DNA of 64,000 bases from Ochrobactrum sp. CGA5 (GCF_006345815.1 NZ_VCIG01000042.1:299409-363408), one strand, 5' to 3'; numbered from the stretch's first letter, positions 26,480 through 35,647 are shown. Notes: generated from the sequence alone by a model not told the origin. A program made the numbers and translations.

Positions 26480-27377
26480 GCTTAACCTCAACGACTTGCA
26501 TTTCTTCACACAAGCAGTTGATAACGGGGGCTTCGCTGCAGCAGCTCGACGGCTCGATTGTCCGAAATCCACGATCAGCAAAAGGGTGGCAGTCCTGGAA
26601 AGAACACTTGGCGTACAATTGGTACACCGCACCTCGCGTACGTTCACGCTGACCGACCTGGGACGTGAAGTCTACGATCATGCTTGCGCCGCGATAATTG
26701 AAGCGGAGGCGGTCGAAGCCGTCGTACACCGCCGGTTGGCTGAACCAAGCGGCACGGTGCGGATCACAGCGTCAGTGCCAGCTGCACAGTTTCAGCTCGC
26801 GGAACGCTTGCCTCTTCTGGCGCGGCAGTATCCAAGGCTGAGGGTCCAGCTTCACGTGACGGACCGCTTCGTGGATTTGGTGCAGGAGGGATTTGACATT
26901 GCCGTTCGCAGTCACTTTGAATCGCTACCTGACTCTGACCTTTTGCAACGGCGCTTGAGTGAGGATCAAATTACTCTGTTAGCTTCGCCATCCTACATCG
27001 CCCAGCGCGGCGAGCCAACAACACCCGAAACGTTGAGCGAGCACGACGGTCTGATGTCCTCGATGACAATGAAAGCGTGGCGGTTGAGTGACTCAAACGG
27101 CCGCACCATAGAAGTCGTGCCGCGATCACAGTTCTATGCCGATGAATCTATGACTTTGATAAAGGCTGCCGAGTCGGGGTTGGGGATTGTTTGTTTACCC
27201 GAAATGATCTCGGCGCAGGCAGTCAGGAATGGACGGTTGGTCCGTTTATTACCGGCGTGGACTGCGGGCAGCGTGATGACAACGATGCTGACACCACACA
27301 AGCGTGGACAGCTTCCCGCCGTGCGCGCAGTCATCGATTTCCTGGCACAAAGGGCCGCAGCGGATAAGGATCGGTAA
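26478..27377 (+). CDS. LysR family transcriptional regulator
   Basis: A 299-residue regulator. The helix-turn-helix covers LNLNDLHFFTQAVDNGGFAAAARRLDCPKSTISKRVAVLE, and RTSRTFTLTDLG shows the wing. The effector domain has FDIAVRSHFESLPDSDL and SGLGIVCLPEMI, typical of the subgroup that controls divergent transferases or oxidoreductases. No ribosome site precedes the ATG at 26478, and a repeat overlaps it. It probably regulates the divergent glutathione transferase and itself. Effector unknown. Confidence 0.9.
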   Translation: MLNLNDLHFFTQAVDNGGFAAAARRLDCPKSTISKRVAVLERTLGVQLVHRTSRTFTLTDLGREVYDHACAAIIEAEAVEAVVHRRLAEPSGTVRITASVPAAQFQLAERLPLLARQYPRLRVQLHVTDRFVDLVQEGFDIAVRSHFESLPDSDLLQRRLSEDQITLLASPSYIAQRGEPTTPETLSEHDGLMSSMTMKAWRLSDSNGRTIEVVPRSQFYADESMTLIKAAESGLGIVCLPEMISAQAVRNGRLVRLLPAWTAGSVMTTMLTPHKRGQLPAVRAVIDFLAQRAAADKDR

Positions 27378-27703
27378 CCCAAAACAGAACATCCAACGAT
27401 CAGCAGGCGCGGTTGTTTTGTCGGGAGTACACTTTGTGGTTCAGACACCCCTGTTGATTCAGCAAACCGGAATGATCGTTCGTCTCAGGACTTGGCTATC
27501 CGAGGTAAAGAGCTGAGAAATCATCAAACTCAACCTGGCTACTTGTTTGGGTTGGGTTAAATCCGCGAACCATATTTCACCGAGTGCGTGAAAGTGCCAA
27601 TTTACCGAGACCGATACGAAAGTGCCTATACAAACAGGGTACACAGAGCACGTCGCTCACATGCGGCCGCAGTGCAGTAATCGAAGACTGATCGCTGTCT
27701 TTT
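27378..27703. other. Intergenic region without recognised gene
   Basis: About 326 bases between the convergent LysR and nrsF genes. Both strands were read; short open frames carry no recognised domain. No clear terminator hairpin was seen. Confidence 0.5.
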
Positions 27704-28336
27704 TTACCAATGCAAAAAAACTCTCCCGCCAATCATACCCAGAAAGCCTGTGATTGCGACACCGAGCGTATACCAGATCACAATAAACGGCATCCCTGAC
27801 TCCGGGCAATGTAACGAATAGATGAGGACTCCCACGGCGCCTGCAACGATGCCGGCGGCAAGACCGGTCAGAGCAGGATTTGCCGGAGCAAGCCGCCGCA
27901 TGGCGACGAGTAGCAGCGTGAGCGTGGGAAGCGCGATTAGAACAATCAGCCATGGACAGACCAACGCCGTTTGCCCCCAGATCAGCACTTGTGCTTGTTC
28001 AGGTTCTGCGTTCATTAGCTGAATTAAAGCCGCACTTGCGAAGCAGGCCAGAAGTATGGCCAGCGGTCGCCAGTGTAGTTCTGCGCGAACTGGTCGCGAC
28101 AGGGTGAATAAAGCAGGGATCAATAGGATGAGAAGCAGAGCCGCGTAGCCAAATTTCATCCAATAGGCGGCGGTCGTCATCACCGATAACAAATCGTGAC
28201 GCGCGCCAAGGAAGCCCAGCATGATCGCCAGTCCGCCTGCAATGCCTCCTGTCGCATAGCGCAAGAGAAGCTGGTGCATTGCGCGAGGGGCAACCGGTTT
28301 GAGGTTGGCCGTCAGCTTGTTGATCAGATCATCAGT
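27704..28336 (-). CDS. nrsF: NrsF family (DUF1109) anti-sigma factor
   Basis: About 210 residues from GTG at 28336, which overlaps the stop of the sigma factor (GTGA). The N-terminal cytoplasmic part (TDDLINKLTANLKPVAP) is short, followed by six hydrophobic helices and ending in GGRVFLHW. This is the NrsF/DUF1109 architecture, an inner-membrane anti-sigma protein that binds a partner ECF sigma factor and releases it on an oxidative or chlorine signal. The pair of cysteines in LVCPWLI and LHCPESG, at the level of the membrane or periplasm, may take part in sensing; that is inference. Longer starts upstream would intrude on the sigma gene. Confidence 0.85.
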   Translation of the reverse strand, partial: TDDLINKLTANLKPVAPRAMHQLLLRYATGGIAGGLAIMLGFLGARHDLLSVMTTAAYWMKFGYAALLLILLIPALFTLSRPVRAELHWRPLAILLACFASAALIQLMNAEPEQAQVLIWGQTALVCPWLIVLIALPTLTLLLVAMRRLAPANPALTGLAAGIVAGAVGVLIYSLHCPESGMPFIVIWYTLGVAITGFLGMIGGRVFLHW

Positions 28337-28838
28337 CACGCTTCTTGCCTCCAAACCGCTGGGTGAGTGTTGCAAGACCACGGTGGATAGCGACTTTGAC
28401 CGCGCTCTGGCTCAAGCCGGCGTCGCGTGCGGCTTCATCTATGGATTGCCCCTCGATCTTTACTTTGCGGATCAAACCAGCCGTGCGCTCAGAAACGCCG
28501 CTTAATATCCGATCCACGTCCATGCGCGCATCGGCGGTGTCGCCTTCATCGGAAACAGGGACATCCTCGTCCAGAGGTGTAGCCATTTCACGCCCGTGAC
28601 GGCGTAGGTGATCGATAAGCTTGTGATGCGCTATTCCATTTACCCAAGGTAGAAACGCCTTACCTCGATCATAGGTTATGCGCCGGGTATGGATTGCCAG
28701 CAACGTCTCCTGAACGAGGTCTTCCGCTTGGGATTTGTCTCCGAAAAGACGCCGGAGAAAAAAAGGTTTCAGTTGGCGCCCCAAGTCCTCAAGCAAGGTC
28801 CGATAGGCTGCCTTGTCTCCGTCGAGCGCCAGTATCAT
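28332..28838 (-). CDS. sigF: ECF sigma factor partnered with NrsF (SigF-like)
   Basis: A 168-residue extracytoplasmic-function sigma factor. Region 2 contains AEDLVQETLLAIHTRRITYD with the conserved DLVQ/ET core, and WVNGIAHHKLIDHLRRHGR for -10 recognition. Region 4 is SIDEAARDAGLSQSAVKVAIHRGLATL for -35 recognition. It heads the sigma/anti-sigma operon and is divergent from mrpX. Both directions carry a TGTAAC-N17-CGAA element in the right place, so it probably transcribes its own gene and the peptide/reductase set. Related sigma factors in Azospira respond to hypochlorite. Confidence 0.88.
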   Translation of the reverse strand: MILALDGDKAAYRTLLEDLGRQLKPFFLRRLFGDKSQAEDLVQETLLAIHTRRITYDRGKAFLPWVNGIAHHKLIDHLRRHGREMATPLDEDVPVSDEGDTADARMDVDRILSGVSERTAGLIRKVKIEGQSIDEAARDAGLSQSAVKVAIHRGLATLTQRFGGKKRD

Positions 28839-28898
28839 CAGCTGTTTTAACCTTTCTTCATTTGAACAGGTCAGGTTGCAACTCCAATCACCGGCATA

Positions 28899-28925
28899 TT
28901 CGTGAAAGACGCGGAAAAAGTTACA
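28899..28925 (-). promoter_or_regulatory. Candidate ECF promoter for sigF-nrsF
   Basis: On the minus strand TGTAAC (28925-28920) is followed after exactly 17 bases by CGAA (28902-28899), about 60 bases before the sigF start. The same element with the same spacing faces the other way at 28959. Matched spacing in two divergent copies argues for one sigma factor recognising both. Confidence 0.6.
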
Positions 28926-28958
28926 TCTCTCGATAAATGATCACATCGCCGTGATCGA

Positions 28959-28985
28959 TGTAACCATTTGCCTATGTCTGTCGAA
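28959..28985 (+). promoter_or_regulatory. Candidate ECF promoter for mrpX operon
   Basis: TGTAAC at 28959-28964, 17-base spacer, CGAA at 28982-28985, about 50 bases before the mrpX start. Between the two divergent -35 elements lies a palindrome, GATCAC-N6-GTGATC (28939-28956), which could bind an additional regulator. Confidence 0.6.
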
Positions 28986-29035
28986 ATTCCTCCCGTTACG
29001 CGCCGCTGGCGCCCAGATCAAACAGGAGTATCGTC

Positions 29036-29314
29036 ATGACCATTAAACAGAACATCGCCGTCCTTCCGGCGCTCGCACTGCTTGCAGCTATATCTTTCAC
29101 GCCGGTTTCTTTCGCGCAAGACACGATGAAAACCGAAACCATGAAGTCTGACACTATGAAGAAGGATGCCATGGGTAAGCATGACGCCATGAAAGACGAT
29201 GCTATGCATAGCGATACAAAAAAGAAAATGAAGAAACATGACGACAAAGCGATGAAGAGCGATGCCATGAAACAGGACGCGATGCAGTCTGACTCCATGA
29301 AAAAGCCTCAGTAA
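29036..29314 (+). CDS. mrpX: Methionine-rich MXKDX-repeat periplasmic peptide (MrpX-like)
   Basis: A 92-residue precursor with a signal peptide (PALALLAAISFTPVSFA) and a mature part of about 65 residues that consists of degenerate pentapeptides such as DTMKT, SDAMK and KDAMG. Eleven methionines are spaced every five residues among Lys and Asp, leaving no hydrophobic core. Peptides of this kind act as sacrificial methionine sinks: hypochlorite oxidises the methionines, and a periplasmic sulfoxide reductase restores them. AGGAG precedes the ATG by 9 bases. It is first of three genes and is followed by a hairpin that may raise its own mRNA level. Function is inferred from the described Azospira system. 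Confidence 0.8.
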   Translation: MTIKQNIAVLPALALLAAISFTPVSFAQDTMKTETMKSDTMKKDAMGKHDAMKDDAMHSDTKKKMKKHDDKAMKSDAMKQDAMQSDSMKKPQ

Positions 29315-29323
29315 ATGTTCTGG

Positions 29324-29352
29324 CCCGCCAGTCCTCCCGCAGGATTGGCGGG
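29324..29352 (+). terminator. Intercistronic hairpin after mrpX
   Basis: CCCGCCAGTCCT pairs with AGGATTGGCGGG (one G-U) around a 5-base loop, 10 bases past the mrpX stop. No U-run follows. Probably attenuates or processes the transcript so that the small peptide is made in excess over the reductase genes. Confidence 0.55.
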
Positions 29353-29374
29353 TAAATTACCGGAGCGCAACATC

Positions 29375-30187
29375 ATGAAACAGCTTATCTATCGCCAGCG
29401 CTTGCTAACGCGCCTCACACATTGGACATGGGCTGCAAGCCTCTTTTTTCTGCTGCTGTCGGGGCTACAAATATTCAATGCGCACCCAACGCTCTATTTG
29501 GGGAATGAATCCGGTTTCGACTATGAAAATGCCATTCTGGCAATTTACGCGGTCGATGGCGAAAACGGTCCTGAAGGTCGCGTCGACGTTTTGGGCAAAA
29601 GCTTCCAGACGACCGGTTTTCTTGGGGTATCGGGAGCTTCAAGTTCTCCCGACTATCAGGCATTTCCCTCAGTGTTGACCATTCCATCCTATCGCGATCT
29701 TGCAACCGGACGCGTGGTACACTTCTTCTTTGCCTGGGTTTTGGTGGGTACGCTCACTTTATGGTTGGTCGGCAGTGTTCTGAATGGGCATCTGAAGCAT
29801 GATCTGCTGCCTACTGCATTGGACGGAAAGCGCCTGCCCGGCGATTTTCTCAACCATCTGAAATTTCGCTTCGAGCATGGAAAAACATACAATCCGATGC
29901 AGAAGCTGACCTATTGCATGGTATTTTTCGGTCTTTTCCCAATGGTTATAGTGACTGGGCTTGCCATGTCTCCCGGCATGGATGCCGTTATGCCGCTGAC
30001 GGAATGGCTCGGCGGACGCCAGACAGCCCGGACGCTTCATTTTGTAGCCGTTTTCCTTCTTTGCGCATTCGTCGTCATTCATATCGTCATGGTGCTTGCG
30101 GCAGGTCCAATCAACGAAATGCGATCAATGATTTCTGGTTGGTATCGTGCCGATCTTCCGGAAAACGACAAGGATAAGCACCCATGA
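29375..30187 (+). CDS. Cytochrome b561-type membrane subunit
   Basis: A 270-residue inner-membrane haem protein of the Ni/Fe-hydrogenase-type cytochrome b fold. Helices carry the likely haem-ligand histidines in RLTHWTWAASLFFLLLSG, TGRVVHFFFAWVLVG, and LHFVAVFLLCAFVVIHIVMV. A 90-residue periplasmic loop (NESGFDYENAILAIYAVDGE...) lies between helices one and two, as in cytochrome b partners of molybdoenzymes. The start at 29375 sits after CCGGAGCGCAAC; the open frame goes back to 29315 but would cross the hairpin. Its stop overlaps the reductase start (ATGA). It probably passes quinol electrons to the reductase, in place of MsrQ/YedZ. Confidence 0.85.
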   Translation: MKQLIYRQRLLTRLTHWTWAASLFFLLLSGLQIFNAHPTLYLGNESGFDYENAILAIYAVDGENGPEGRVDVLGKSFQTTGFLGVSGASSSPDYQAFPSVLTIPSYRDLATGRVVHFFFAWVLVGTLTLWLVGSVLNGHLKHDLLPTALDGKRLPGDFLNHLKFRFEHGKTYNPMQKLTYCMVFFGLFPMVIVTGLAMSPGMDAVMPLTEWLGGRQTARTLHFVAVFLLCAFVVIHIVMVLAAGPINEMRSMISGWYRADLPENDKDKHP

Positions 30188-30972
30188 GAAAGCTGAATAT
30201 TTCCAGACGGCAGTTCCTTACTTTTTCAGGAGCGGCAACCTCTTCCATTATATTGAGCGGTTGCGATGCTTTCGATTTTGTCGGCAACAATGAAAGCGTT
30301 ACGCGGCACGTCCTCGAAAAGGCCAACGATCTGACCTACTTCCTTCAAAGGAAACTGCAGGGAGATAGCGCTCTCGCCAGGGAGTATGGGGAAAGCGAGT
30401 TGCGTCAAGGTCAAAAACCTAATGGCGAAACCAATCCTGCGACAGAAGAGTATGAGGCACTTCGTGCCGCTGATTTCTCGGACTATGTTTTGCAGGTAAC
30501 AGGTCTTGTGGAAAAGCCGGTCGGCTTTTCGCTGCAGGAGCTGCGCAACATGCCACGCCGCACCCAGATCACTCGCCACGACTGTGTGGAAGGCTGGAGT
30601 ACAATTGCCAAATGGACTGGCGTTCCCTTGAGCCAGGTCCTCGATGTTGTACGTCCCGTGCCATCCGCGCGCTTTGTCGTTTTCCACTGTTTCGATAAGG
30701 TAGATGGTGCGAAAGGTGCAGCATCATTTTACGGCAGTATAGACCTGATTGACGCCCGTCATCCGCAAACTATTCTGGCATATGGTCTCAATGATCGTGT
30801 CCTTCCCGTAGAAAATGGCGCTCCCCTCCGTTTGCGTGTCGAAAGACAACTCGGTTACAAGATGAGCAAATACATCAAATCGATTGAGCTGGTGTCGAGC
30901 TTCGCCAATATTCAGGGAGGAAAAGGCGGGTATTGGGAGGATTATGGATATGACTGGTATGGCGGGATATGA
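30184..30972 (+). CDS. Molybdopterin-dependent oxidoreductase, YedY/MsrP-like, Tat-exported
   Basis: A 262-residue precursor with a Tat signal (SRRQFLTF) followed by a lipobox-like LSGC at residue 27, so it may be membrane-anchored. The catalytic fold of the sulfite-oxidase family is marked by QITRHDCVEGWSTIAKWTG, in which Cys134 is the expected molybdenum ligand, and by YGLNDRVLPVENGAPLRLRV and GYKMSKYIKSIEL. In the Azospira system the equivalent enzyme reduces oxidised methionine in a methionine-rich peptide. The gene overlaps the cytochrome b gene. Length is shorter than E. coli MsrP. Substrate is inferred from context. Confidence 0.85.
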   Translation: MRKLNISRRQFLTFSGAATSSIILSGCDAFDFVGNNESVTRHVLEKANDLTYFLQRKLQGDSALAREYGESELRQGQKPNGETNPATEEYEALRAADFSDYVLQVTGLVEKPVGFSLQELRNMPRRTQITRHDCVEGWSTIAKWTGVPLSQVLDVVRPVPSARFVVFHCFDKVDGAKGAASFYGSIDLIDARHPQTILAYGLNDRVLPVENGAPLRLRVERQLGYKMSKYIKSIELVSSFANIQGGKGGYWEDYGYDWYGGI

Positions 30973-31338
30973 ATTTTTACCCAATGGGCATCTCGTTTCG
31001 ATCTGCGCATCATAACTACGCCCAGAGACCAACAAGCTTGTAGTTCGCTGAAAAAATGCGCGACCGTCTCTCCGAATTTTGTCCCTGTTCACCGTCGCGA
31101 TGTTGATAGGTCGTCGAACCTCTGAATCTCTATCTGATACTGAGAACCTGAGCGGTGTAAAAGTAGCTTCGCATGCCCTTGCCAGGACAAAAGGAGTTTC
31201 ACACCGTTAAGCCAAGCCGCAATTTTCGAGACGTATGGTCGAACGCAATAAATGCACGGATCGATATGAAAAAGATTTTCAAATAATTCAAAGTCTGATA
31301 AGCAAGCTTTCATAAACGCATAAAAAAGCGGGAACAAC
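30973..31338. other. Intergenic region without recognised gene
   Basis: About 366 bases between the reductase gene and the RpiR gene. Both strands were read and no domain or RNA was recognised. The AT-rich right end probably carries the promoter of the RpiR gene. A minus-strand open frame spanning 31089-31475 is judged a shadow because it overlaps RpiR. Confidence 0.5.
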
Positions 31339-32232
31339 ATGAATCTGGCTACATTGATCGAGGCTAGCCGAAACAGCTTGACCTCGAACCAGCAGAAGAT
31401 TGCAGATTTTGTACTCGCCAATCCATTTGCGGTCGCGACGATGGGTATCGAGGAGCTCGCCAAAGCAACCTCCACCTCGTCGGCGACTATTACTCGCTTC
31501 GTGCGCGCGCTGGGGTTGGGGGGCTTTACGGATTTCCGGGGCCTTGCTGTGCAAGGCTATCAGTCATTGCTGCGTCCCGTGGAAAACGTCGATCGCGCCC
31601 GTCACATCCCACCAGGAAAAATTGCTGAAGATTCTTTCCAGAGCGCTGCGGAGATTGTTCAGCAGTTCATGCAGGACGGCGGCGACACGTTGTGGGAGGA
31701 CATTGCCGCCCAAATGATGAACGCGCCGCGTGTTGCATTTCTTGGCTTCGGTGTTAGCGCGAACATGCTGCAGTATCTCGCGGACAAGTCCATCCTTTTT
31801 ACCCAGTCGCAGATCATGCTGAACGGGGCGGGTGGACTTGAGCGTGTTGCTCAAAAAGTACTCCGCCTAGCCCCCGGCGACCTCGTGATAGCGATGGCCT
31901 TGCCACGCTATTCACAGGCGACGCTTGATTTTCTGAAACTTGCGCGGGGGCGGGGAGCACACTGTATTGCTGTGACCGACGGTCCTGCCTCACCGCTTTG
32001 TCCACTCAGTCATGAGCAGATTTTCGTGCCTGCGAGCCATCCTGTCCTGCACAGTTCAACGATTGGGGCGCTCGCGGCTTTCGAAGCGATCATCGCCGTG
32101 CTGACGGCACATCACCAAAGCGTGTCAGATGCCGTCTCGGTAACGCGCTCCCTCATACCATACCTTTATGCGGAAGATGAAAGTCAGCCGCAGTCCAAAT
32201 CGAGGACCACGGATGCCAGTGAAGCCGAGTAA
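31339..32232 (+). CDS. MurR/RpiR family transcriptional regulator
   Basis: A 297-residue regulator. The N-terminal HTH_6 domain has [20 protein letters not shown] and [22 protein letters not shown]; the C-terminal SIS domain (from about residue 130, [19 protein letters not shown], then [19 protein letters not shown]) binds phosphosugars or sugar-like ligands. GCGGGAACAAC precedes the ATG. Its end overlaps the gsiA start by 20 bases, so it belongs to the peptide-import operon and probably controls it. An amino-sugar or muropeptide-derived ligand would be usual for the family, which may hint that the importer handles cell-wall peptides. Confidence 0.88.
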   Translation: MNLATLIEASRNSLTSNQQKIADFVLANPFAVATMGIEELAKATSTSSATITRFVRALGLGGFTDFRGLAVQGYQSLLRPVENVDRARHIPPGKIAEDSFQSAAEIVQQFMQDGGDTLWEDIAAQMMNAPRVAFLGFGVSANMLQYLADKSILFTQSQIMLNGAGGLERVAQKVLRLAPGDLVIAMALPRYSQATLDFLKLARGRGAHCIAVTDGPASPLCPLSHEQIFVPASHPVLHSSTIGALAAFEAIIAVLTAHHQSVSDAVSVTRSLIPYLYAEDESQPQSKSRTTDASEAE

Positions 32233-34084
32233 TCCTGCAGACGCACCGATCGTACGTGTTGAGAACGTCAGCGTTGATTTCAAGGGCGACGATGGCACGT
32301 TTCGTGCAGTTAGCAATCTTTCATTCGAGATCAAACCTGGAGAAACGCTGGCGGTTGTCGGTGAATCGGGGTCTGGCAAATCCGTCACGTCGCTCGCTAT
32401 CATGCGCCTTGTGGAATTCGGTGGTGGCAAGATTACGCAAGGCACTATTCAGTTTACCGGCCGCGATGGCGTAACAAGCGACCTCACCAAGCTTTCGCTC
32501 AATGCCATGGAAGATATTCGAGGCAACGACATTGCCATGATCTTCCAGGAGCCAATGACTTCTCTCAATCCGGTTTTTACTGTCGGAGAACAGATCGCAG
32601 AAGCGGTGCGTTTGCATCAGAAATGTTCTTCTTCCGAAGCGCGGGCTGAAGCACTGCGCATGTTGGAAAAGGTTCGTATTCCCGATGCCCGGCGCATACT
32701 TGATCGTCATCCGCACCAGTTATCGGGTGGCATGCGCCAGCGTGTCATGATTGCCATGGCTCTTTCTTGCCGGCCGCGTCTTTTGATTGCCGATGAACCG
32801 ACCACGGCTCTGGACGTCACCATTCAGGCGCAGATTTTGCGCCTCATCCGCCTGCTGCAGGAAGAGATGGGTATGGCCGTCCTCTTCATCACCCACGATA
32901 TGGGCGTTGTGGCGGAAGTGGCCGACAAGGTACTTGTTATGCGTCGTGGCGAGAAAGTCGAAGAAGGCTCGGTCGATGCCATATTTGAAGCGCCGCGACA
33001 CCCCTATACCCGCGCATTGCTTGCAGCCGTTCCGCGCCTCGGCGCACTCAATGGTGAAAATCTGCCGCGCCGATTTCCTCTTCTGAAGGCCGACGCAACC
33101 GGCATGGACAGTTTTGCCGAATACCCGCCGCAAGACACGATCAAGTCGCCTAAGCCGGTCCTGCAAGTGCGCGATCTGGTAACCCGTTTCGACATCAGGA
33201 ACGGGCTGTTCTCGAAACTAACCGGCCGCGTACACGCAGTCGAGCAGGTCAGTTTCAATCTGCGACAGGGTGAAACACTGGCGCTCGTCGGTGAATCGGG
33301 TTGTGGCAAGTCGACGACCGGGCGCACCATCATGATGCTACAGGATGCAACCGCCGGATCGGTACTTTATGGTGACAAGGATATCTTCAAGCTCGGAAGA
33401 GCTGAAAAGAAATCCATTCGCCGCAAGATCCAGTACGTATTTCAGGACCCGTTTGCATCACTTGATCCCCGCCTGACGGTTGGCTTTTCCATCGCGGAAC
33501 CTTTGATCACACACGGTCTCGCAAAAGGGTCCGAAATTCAGGATCGTGTGGTGGAATTGCTGCGCGATGTGGGCCTGCAGCCGGAACACGCGCACCGTTA
33601 TCCGCATCAGTTTTCGGGCGGCCAACGCCAGCGTATCTGTATTGCGCGTGCTCTTGCGGGCGATCCCGATATTCTCATTACCGACGAAGCGGTTGCGGCG
33701 CTCGATGTTTCCATTCAGGCACAGGTCATAAACCTGATGATGGAATTGCAGGAGAAGCGCGGTCTTTCCTACATATTCATCAGCCACGATATGGCGGTGG
33801 TGGAGCGTATCTCCCATCGCGTAGCGGTGATGTATCTGGGCCAGATCGTCGAAATCGGACAGCGACGCCAGATATTCGAGAATCCGCAGCATGCCTATAC
33901 GCGGCGGCTATTGTCCGCAGTTCCCATTGCCGATCCCCAGCGACGCGAGCGTAGCCGTCCACTTATAGAGGGGGAGATACCGAGCCCGGTACGCGCACCC
34001 GACGACATGCCTGTCGTCAAGCCTCTGGTCGAGGTCGAGCCCGGCCATTTCGTCGCGCGGCATCCTATTGGCGACTTTCATTGA
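32213..34084 (+). CDS. gsiA: Fused dipeptide-type ABC ATPase, GsiA-like
   Basis: About 623 residues from ATG at 32213 (GAGGACCACGG upstream), the same size as E. coli GsiA. Two complete nucleotide-binding domains are fused. The first has Walker [11 protein letters not shown], signature LSGGMRQRV and Walker [13 protein letters not shown]. The second has Walker [11 protein letters not shown], signature FSGGQRQRI and Walker [13 protein letters not shown], where the expected Pro after the Glu is replaced by Ala. Each is followed by an oligopeptide C-terminal segment. It drives import by the GsiCD permease. The upstream in-frame ATG at 32168 would lengthen overlap with the regulator and is not preferred. 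Confidence 0.9.
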   Translation: MPVKPSNPADAPIVRVENVSVDFKGDDGTFRAVSNLSFEIKPGETLAVVGESGSGKSVTSLAIMRLVEFGGGKITQGTIQFTGRDGVTSDLTKLSLNAMEDIRGNDIAMIFQEPMTSLNPVFTVGEQIAEAVRLHQKCSSSEARAEALRMLEKVRIPDARRILDRHPHQLSGGMRQRVMIAMALSCRPRLLIADEPTTALDVTIQAQILRLIRLLQEEMGMAVLFITHDMGVVAEVADKVLVMRRGEKVEEGSVDAIFEAPRHPYTRALLAAVPRLGALNGENLPRRFPLLKADATGMDSFAEYPPQDTIKSPKPVLQVRDLVTRFDIRNGLFSKLTGRVHAVEQVSFNLRQGETLALVGESGCGKSTTGRTIMMLQDATAGSVLYGDKDIFKLGRAEKKSIRRKIQYVFQDPFASLDPRLTVGFSIAEPLITHGLAKGSEIQDRVVELLRDVGLQPEHAHRYPHQFSGGQRQRICIARALAGDPDILITDEAVAALDVSIQAQVINLMMELQEKRGLSYIFISHDMAVVERISHRVAVMYLGQIVEIGQRRQIFENPQHAYTRRLLSAVPIADPQRRERSRPLIEGEIPSPVRAPDDMPVVKPLVEVEPGHFVARHPIGDFH

Positions 34085-34103
34085 TCTTAGGAAGGAGATG
34101 ACA

Positions 34104-35633
34104 ATGAAACTGAAAAACTTGTTGCTGTCGTCGGCGCTGGCCGCCGCGATGGTGCTGCCGGGTACGGTATGGGCGAAGTCGCTCACCGTTGCCGTGCCAA
34201 ACAATCTGACGGGTCTCGATCCCACGAATATCAACGATACGCTGTCGCAGACCTCGCTTCGTCTGATCTATCAGGGCCTTTTCGGCTTCGACAAGGACAT
34301 GAAACTCATTCCGCTTCTGGCTGAGAGCTATGAAGCCAATGACGATGCGACCGAGTTCACCATCAAGCTTCGCAAAGGCATCAAGTTCCACGACGGCACG
34401 GACTTCAATGCTCAAGCGGTCAAGATAAATATCGAGCGTCTCGCAAATCCTGACAACAAGCTTTCGCGTCGCAGCCTTGTCTCCATGGTCAAGGAAGTTC
34501 AGGTTGTTGACGACGCCACCGTCAAGTTGGTTCTCAAGGAGCCGTTCGGAGCAATGATTGCTTCCCTCGCTCATCCGGGAGCCATGATCATTTCGCCAGC
34601 AGCTCTTGAAAAGTATGGCAAGGATATCGGACGCAATCCAGTCGGAACCGGACCATTCAAGTTCAAGAACTGGTCGGCGGATACGCTGGATGTCGTGAAG
34701 AACGACAGCTACTGGAAAGATGGCCTTCCCAAAGTCGACGGTGTAACCGTTCGCTCGGTGCCGGAATCCGGCGCGCGCTTTGCAATGCTCCAGACAGGTG
34801 AAGCGCAGTTCGTACCGTCTTTTCCTCCCGAACTGATCCAGGTTGCGGAAAAGAACCCTAATGTTGAGGTGGACAAGGCCCCGTCCATCGTCGAATGGTA
34901 CGTTTCCCTCAACAATTTGAAGAAGCCGTTCGATGACGTGCGCGTTCGACAAGCCTTGAACTATGCCGTTGACAAGAATGCATATTGCAAGATCGTTTAT
35001 AACGGCCATTGTGAGCCAGCCGATTCCATCATCCCGAAAAACCTCGCTTTCCACGTGCCGGTTGGCAATTACGAGTACAATCTCGACAAAGCCAAGGAGC
35101 TGATGAAGGAGGCCGGTCACGAGAGCGGTTTTGAAACTGAAATCTGGGCCAATTCCAACACGGAATCCATTCGCGCTGTTCAGTTCATTCAGCAGCAGCT
35201 TGCACAGATCAATGTCAAAGTGAACGTAATGCCGCTTGAGGCAGGTGTGGCCGCCCAGAAGATCTGGTCTGTCGAAAAGCCGGAAGATGCCGCAGTGCAG
35301 ATGTATTACGGCGGATGGTCCGCATCGACAGGTGATGCTGACTGGGGCATTCGCCCTCTGCTATACGGCCAGAGCTTTCCACCAGCAATGTTCAATGTTG
35401 CTTACTTCAAGGATGCGAAAGTGGATGCAGCCATTGAAGGCGCGATCAGCACTGCCGATCCAGCCAAGCGGGCAGAGTTTTATGCTGAAGCACAGAAGGC
35501 GGCGTGGGAAGGTGCGCCCTGGATATTCCTTGGCGTGAACCAGAACCTCTCGGCCAAAAGCAAAGCTCTATCCGGTGTCTATATGCTTCCGGATCGTGGC
35601 TTCCTGCTCGAAGAAGCGGCATTTGCTGAATAA
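34104..35633 (+). CDS. gsiB: Glutathione/peptide ABC transporter binding protein, GsiB-like
   Basis: A 509-residue precursor with a signal peptide (LLLSSALAAAMVLPGTVWA) and an SBP_bac_5 fold. Many segments closely follow E. coli GsiB: NDTLSQ followed by YQGLFGFDKDMKL, SPAALEKYGKDIG.NPVGTGPF, MLQTGEAQF, KPFDDVRVRQALNYAVDK, GWSASTGDADW and PPAMFNVAYF. AAGGAGATGACA precedes the ATG at 34104. GsiB-type proteins bind glutathione, though homologues can bind other short peptides. A 10-bp hairpin separates it from gsiC. Confidence 0.88.
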   Translation: MKLKNLLLSSALAAAMVLPGTVWAKSLTVAVPNNLTGLDPTNINDTLSQTSLRLIYQGLFGFDKDMKLIPLLAESYEANDDATEFTIKLRKGIKFHDGTDFNAQAVKINIERLANPDNKLSRRSLVSMVKEVQVVDDATVKLVLKEPFGAMIASLAHPGAMIISPAALEKYGKDIGRNPVGTGPFKFKNWSADTLDVVKNDSYWKDGLPKVDGVTVRSVPESGARFAMLQTGEAQFVPSFPPELIQVAEKNPNVEVDKAPSIVEWYVSLNNLKKPFDDVRVRQALNYAVDKNAYCKIVYNGHCEPADSIIPKNLAFHVPVGNYEYNLDKAKELMKEAGHESGFETEIWANSNTESIRAVQFIQQQLAQINVKVNVMPLEAGVAAQKIWSVEKPEDAAVQMYYGGWSASTGDADWGIRPLLYGQSFPPAMFNVAYFKDAKVDAAIEGAISTADPAKRAEFYAEAQKAAWEGAPWIFLGVNQNLSAKSKALSGVYMLPDRGFLLEEAAFAE

Positions 35634-35647
35634 CAGCTCGTGAAACG

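Noticed and set aside
29036..29314. Possible CRISPR-like or simple repeat in the methionine-rich region
   Set aside because: The repetition is at protein level (five-residue units in a secreted peptide), irregular in DNA, with no spacer structure.
31089..31475. Minus-strand open frame of 128 codons
   Set aside because: Overlaps the well-supported RpiR gene and has no family similarity.
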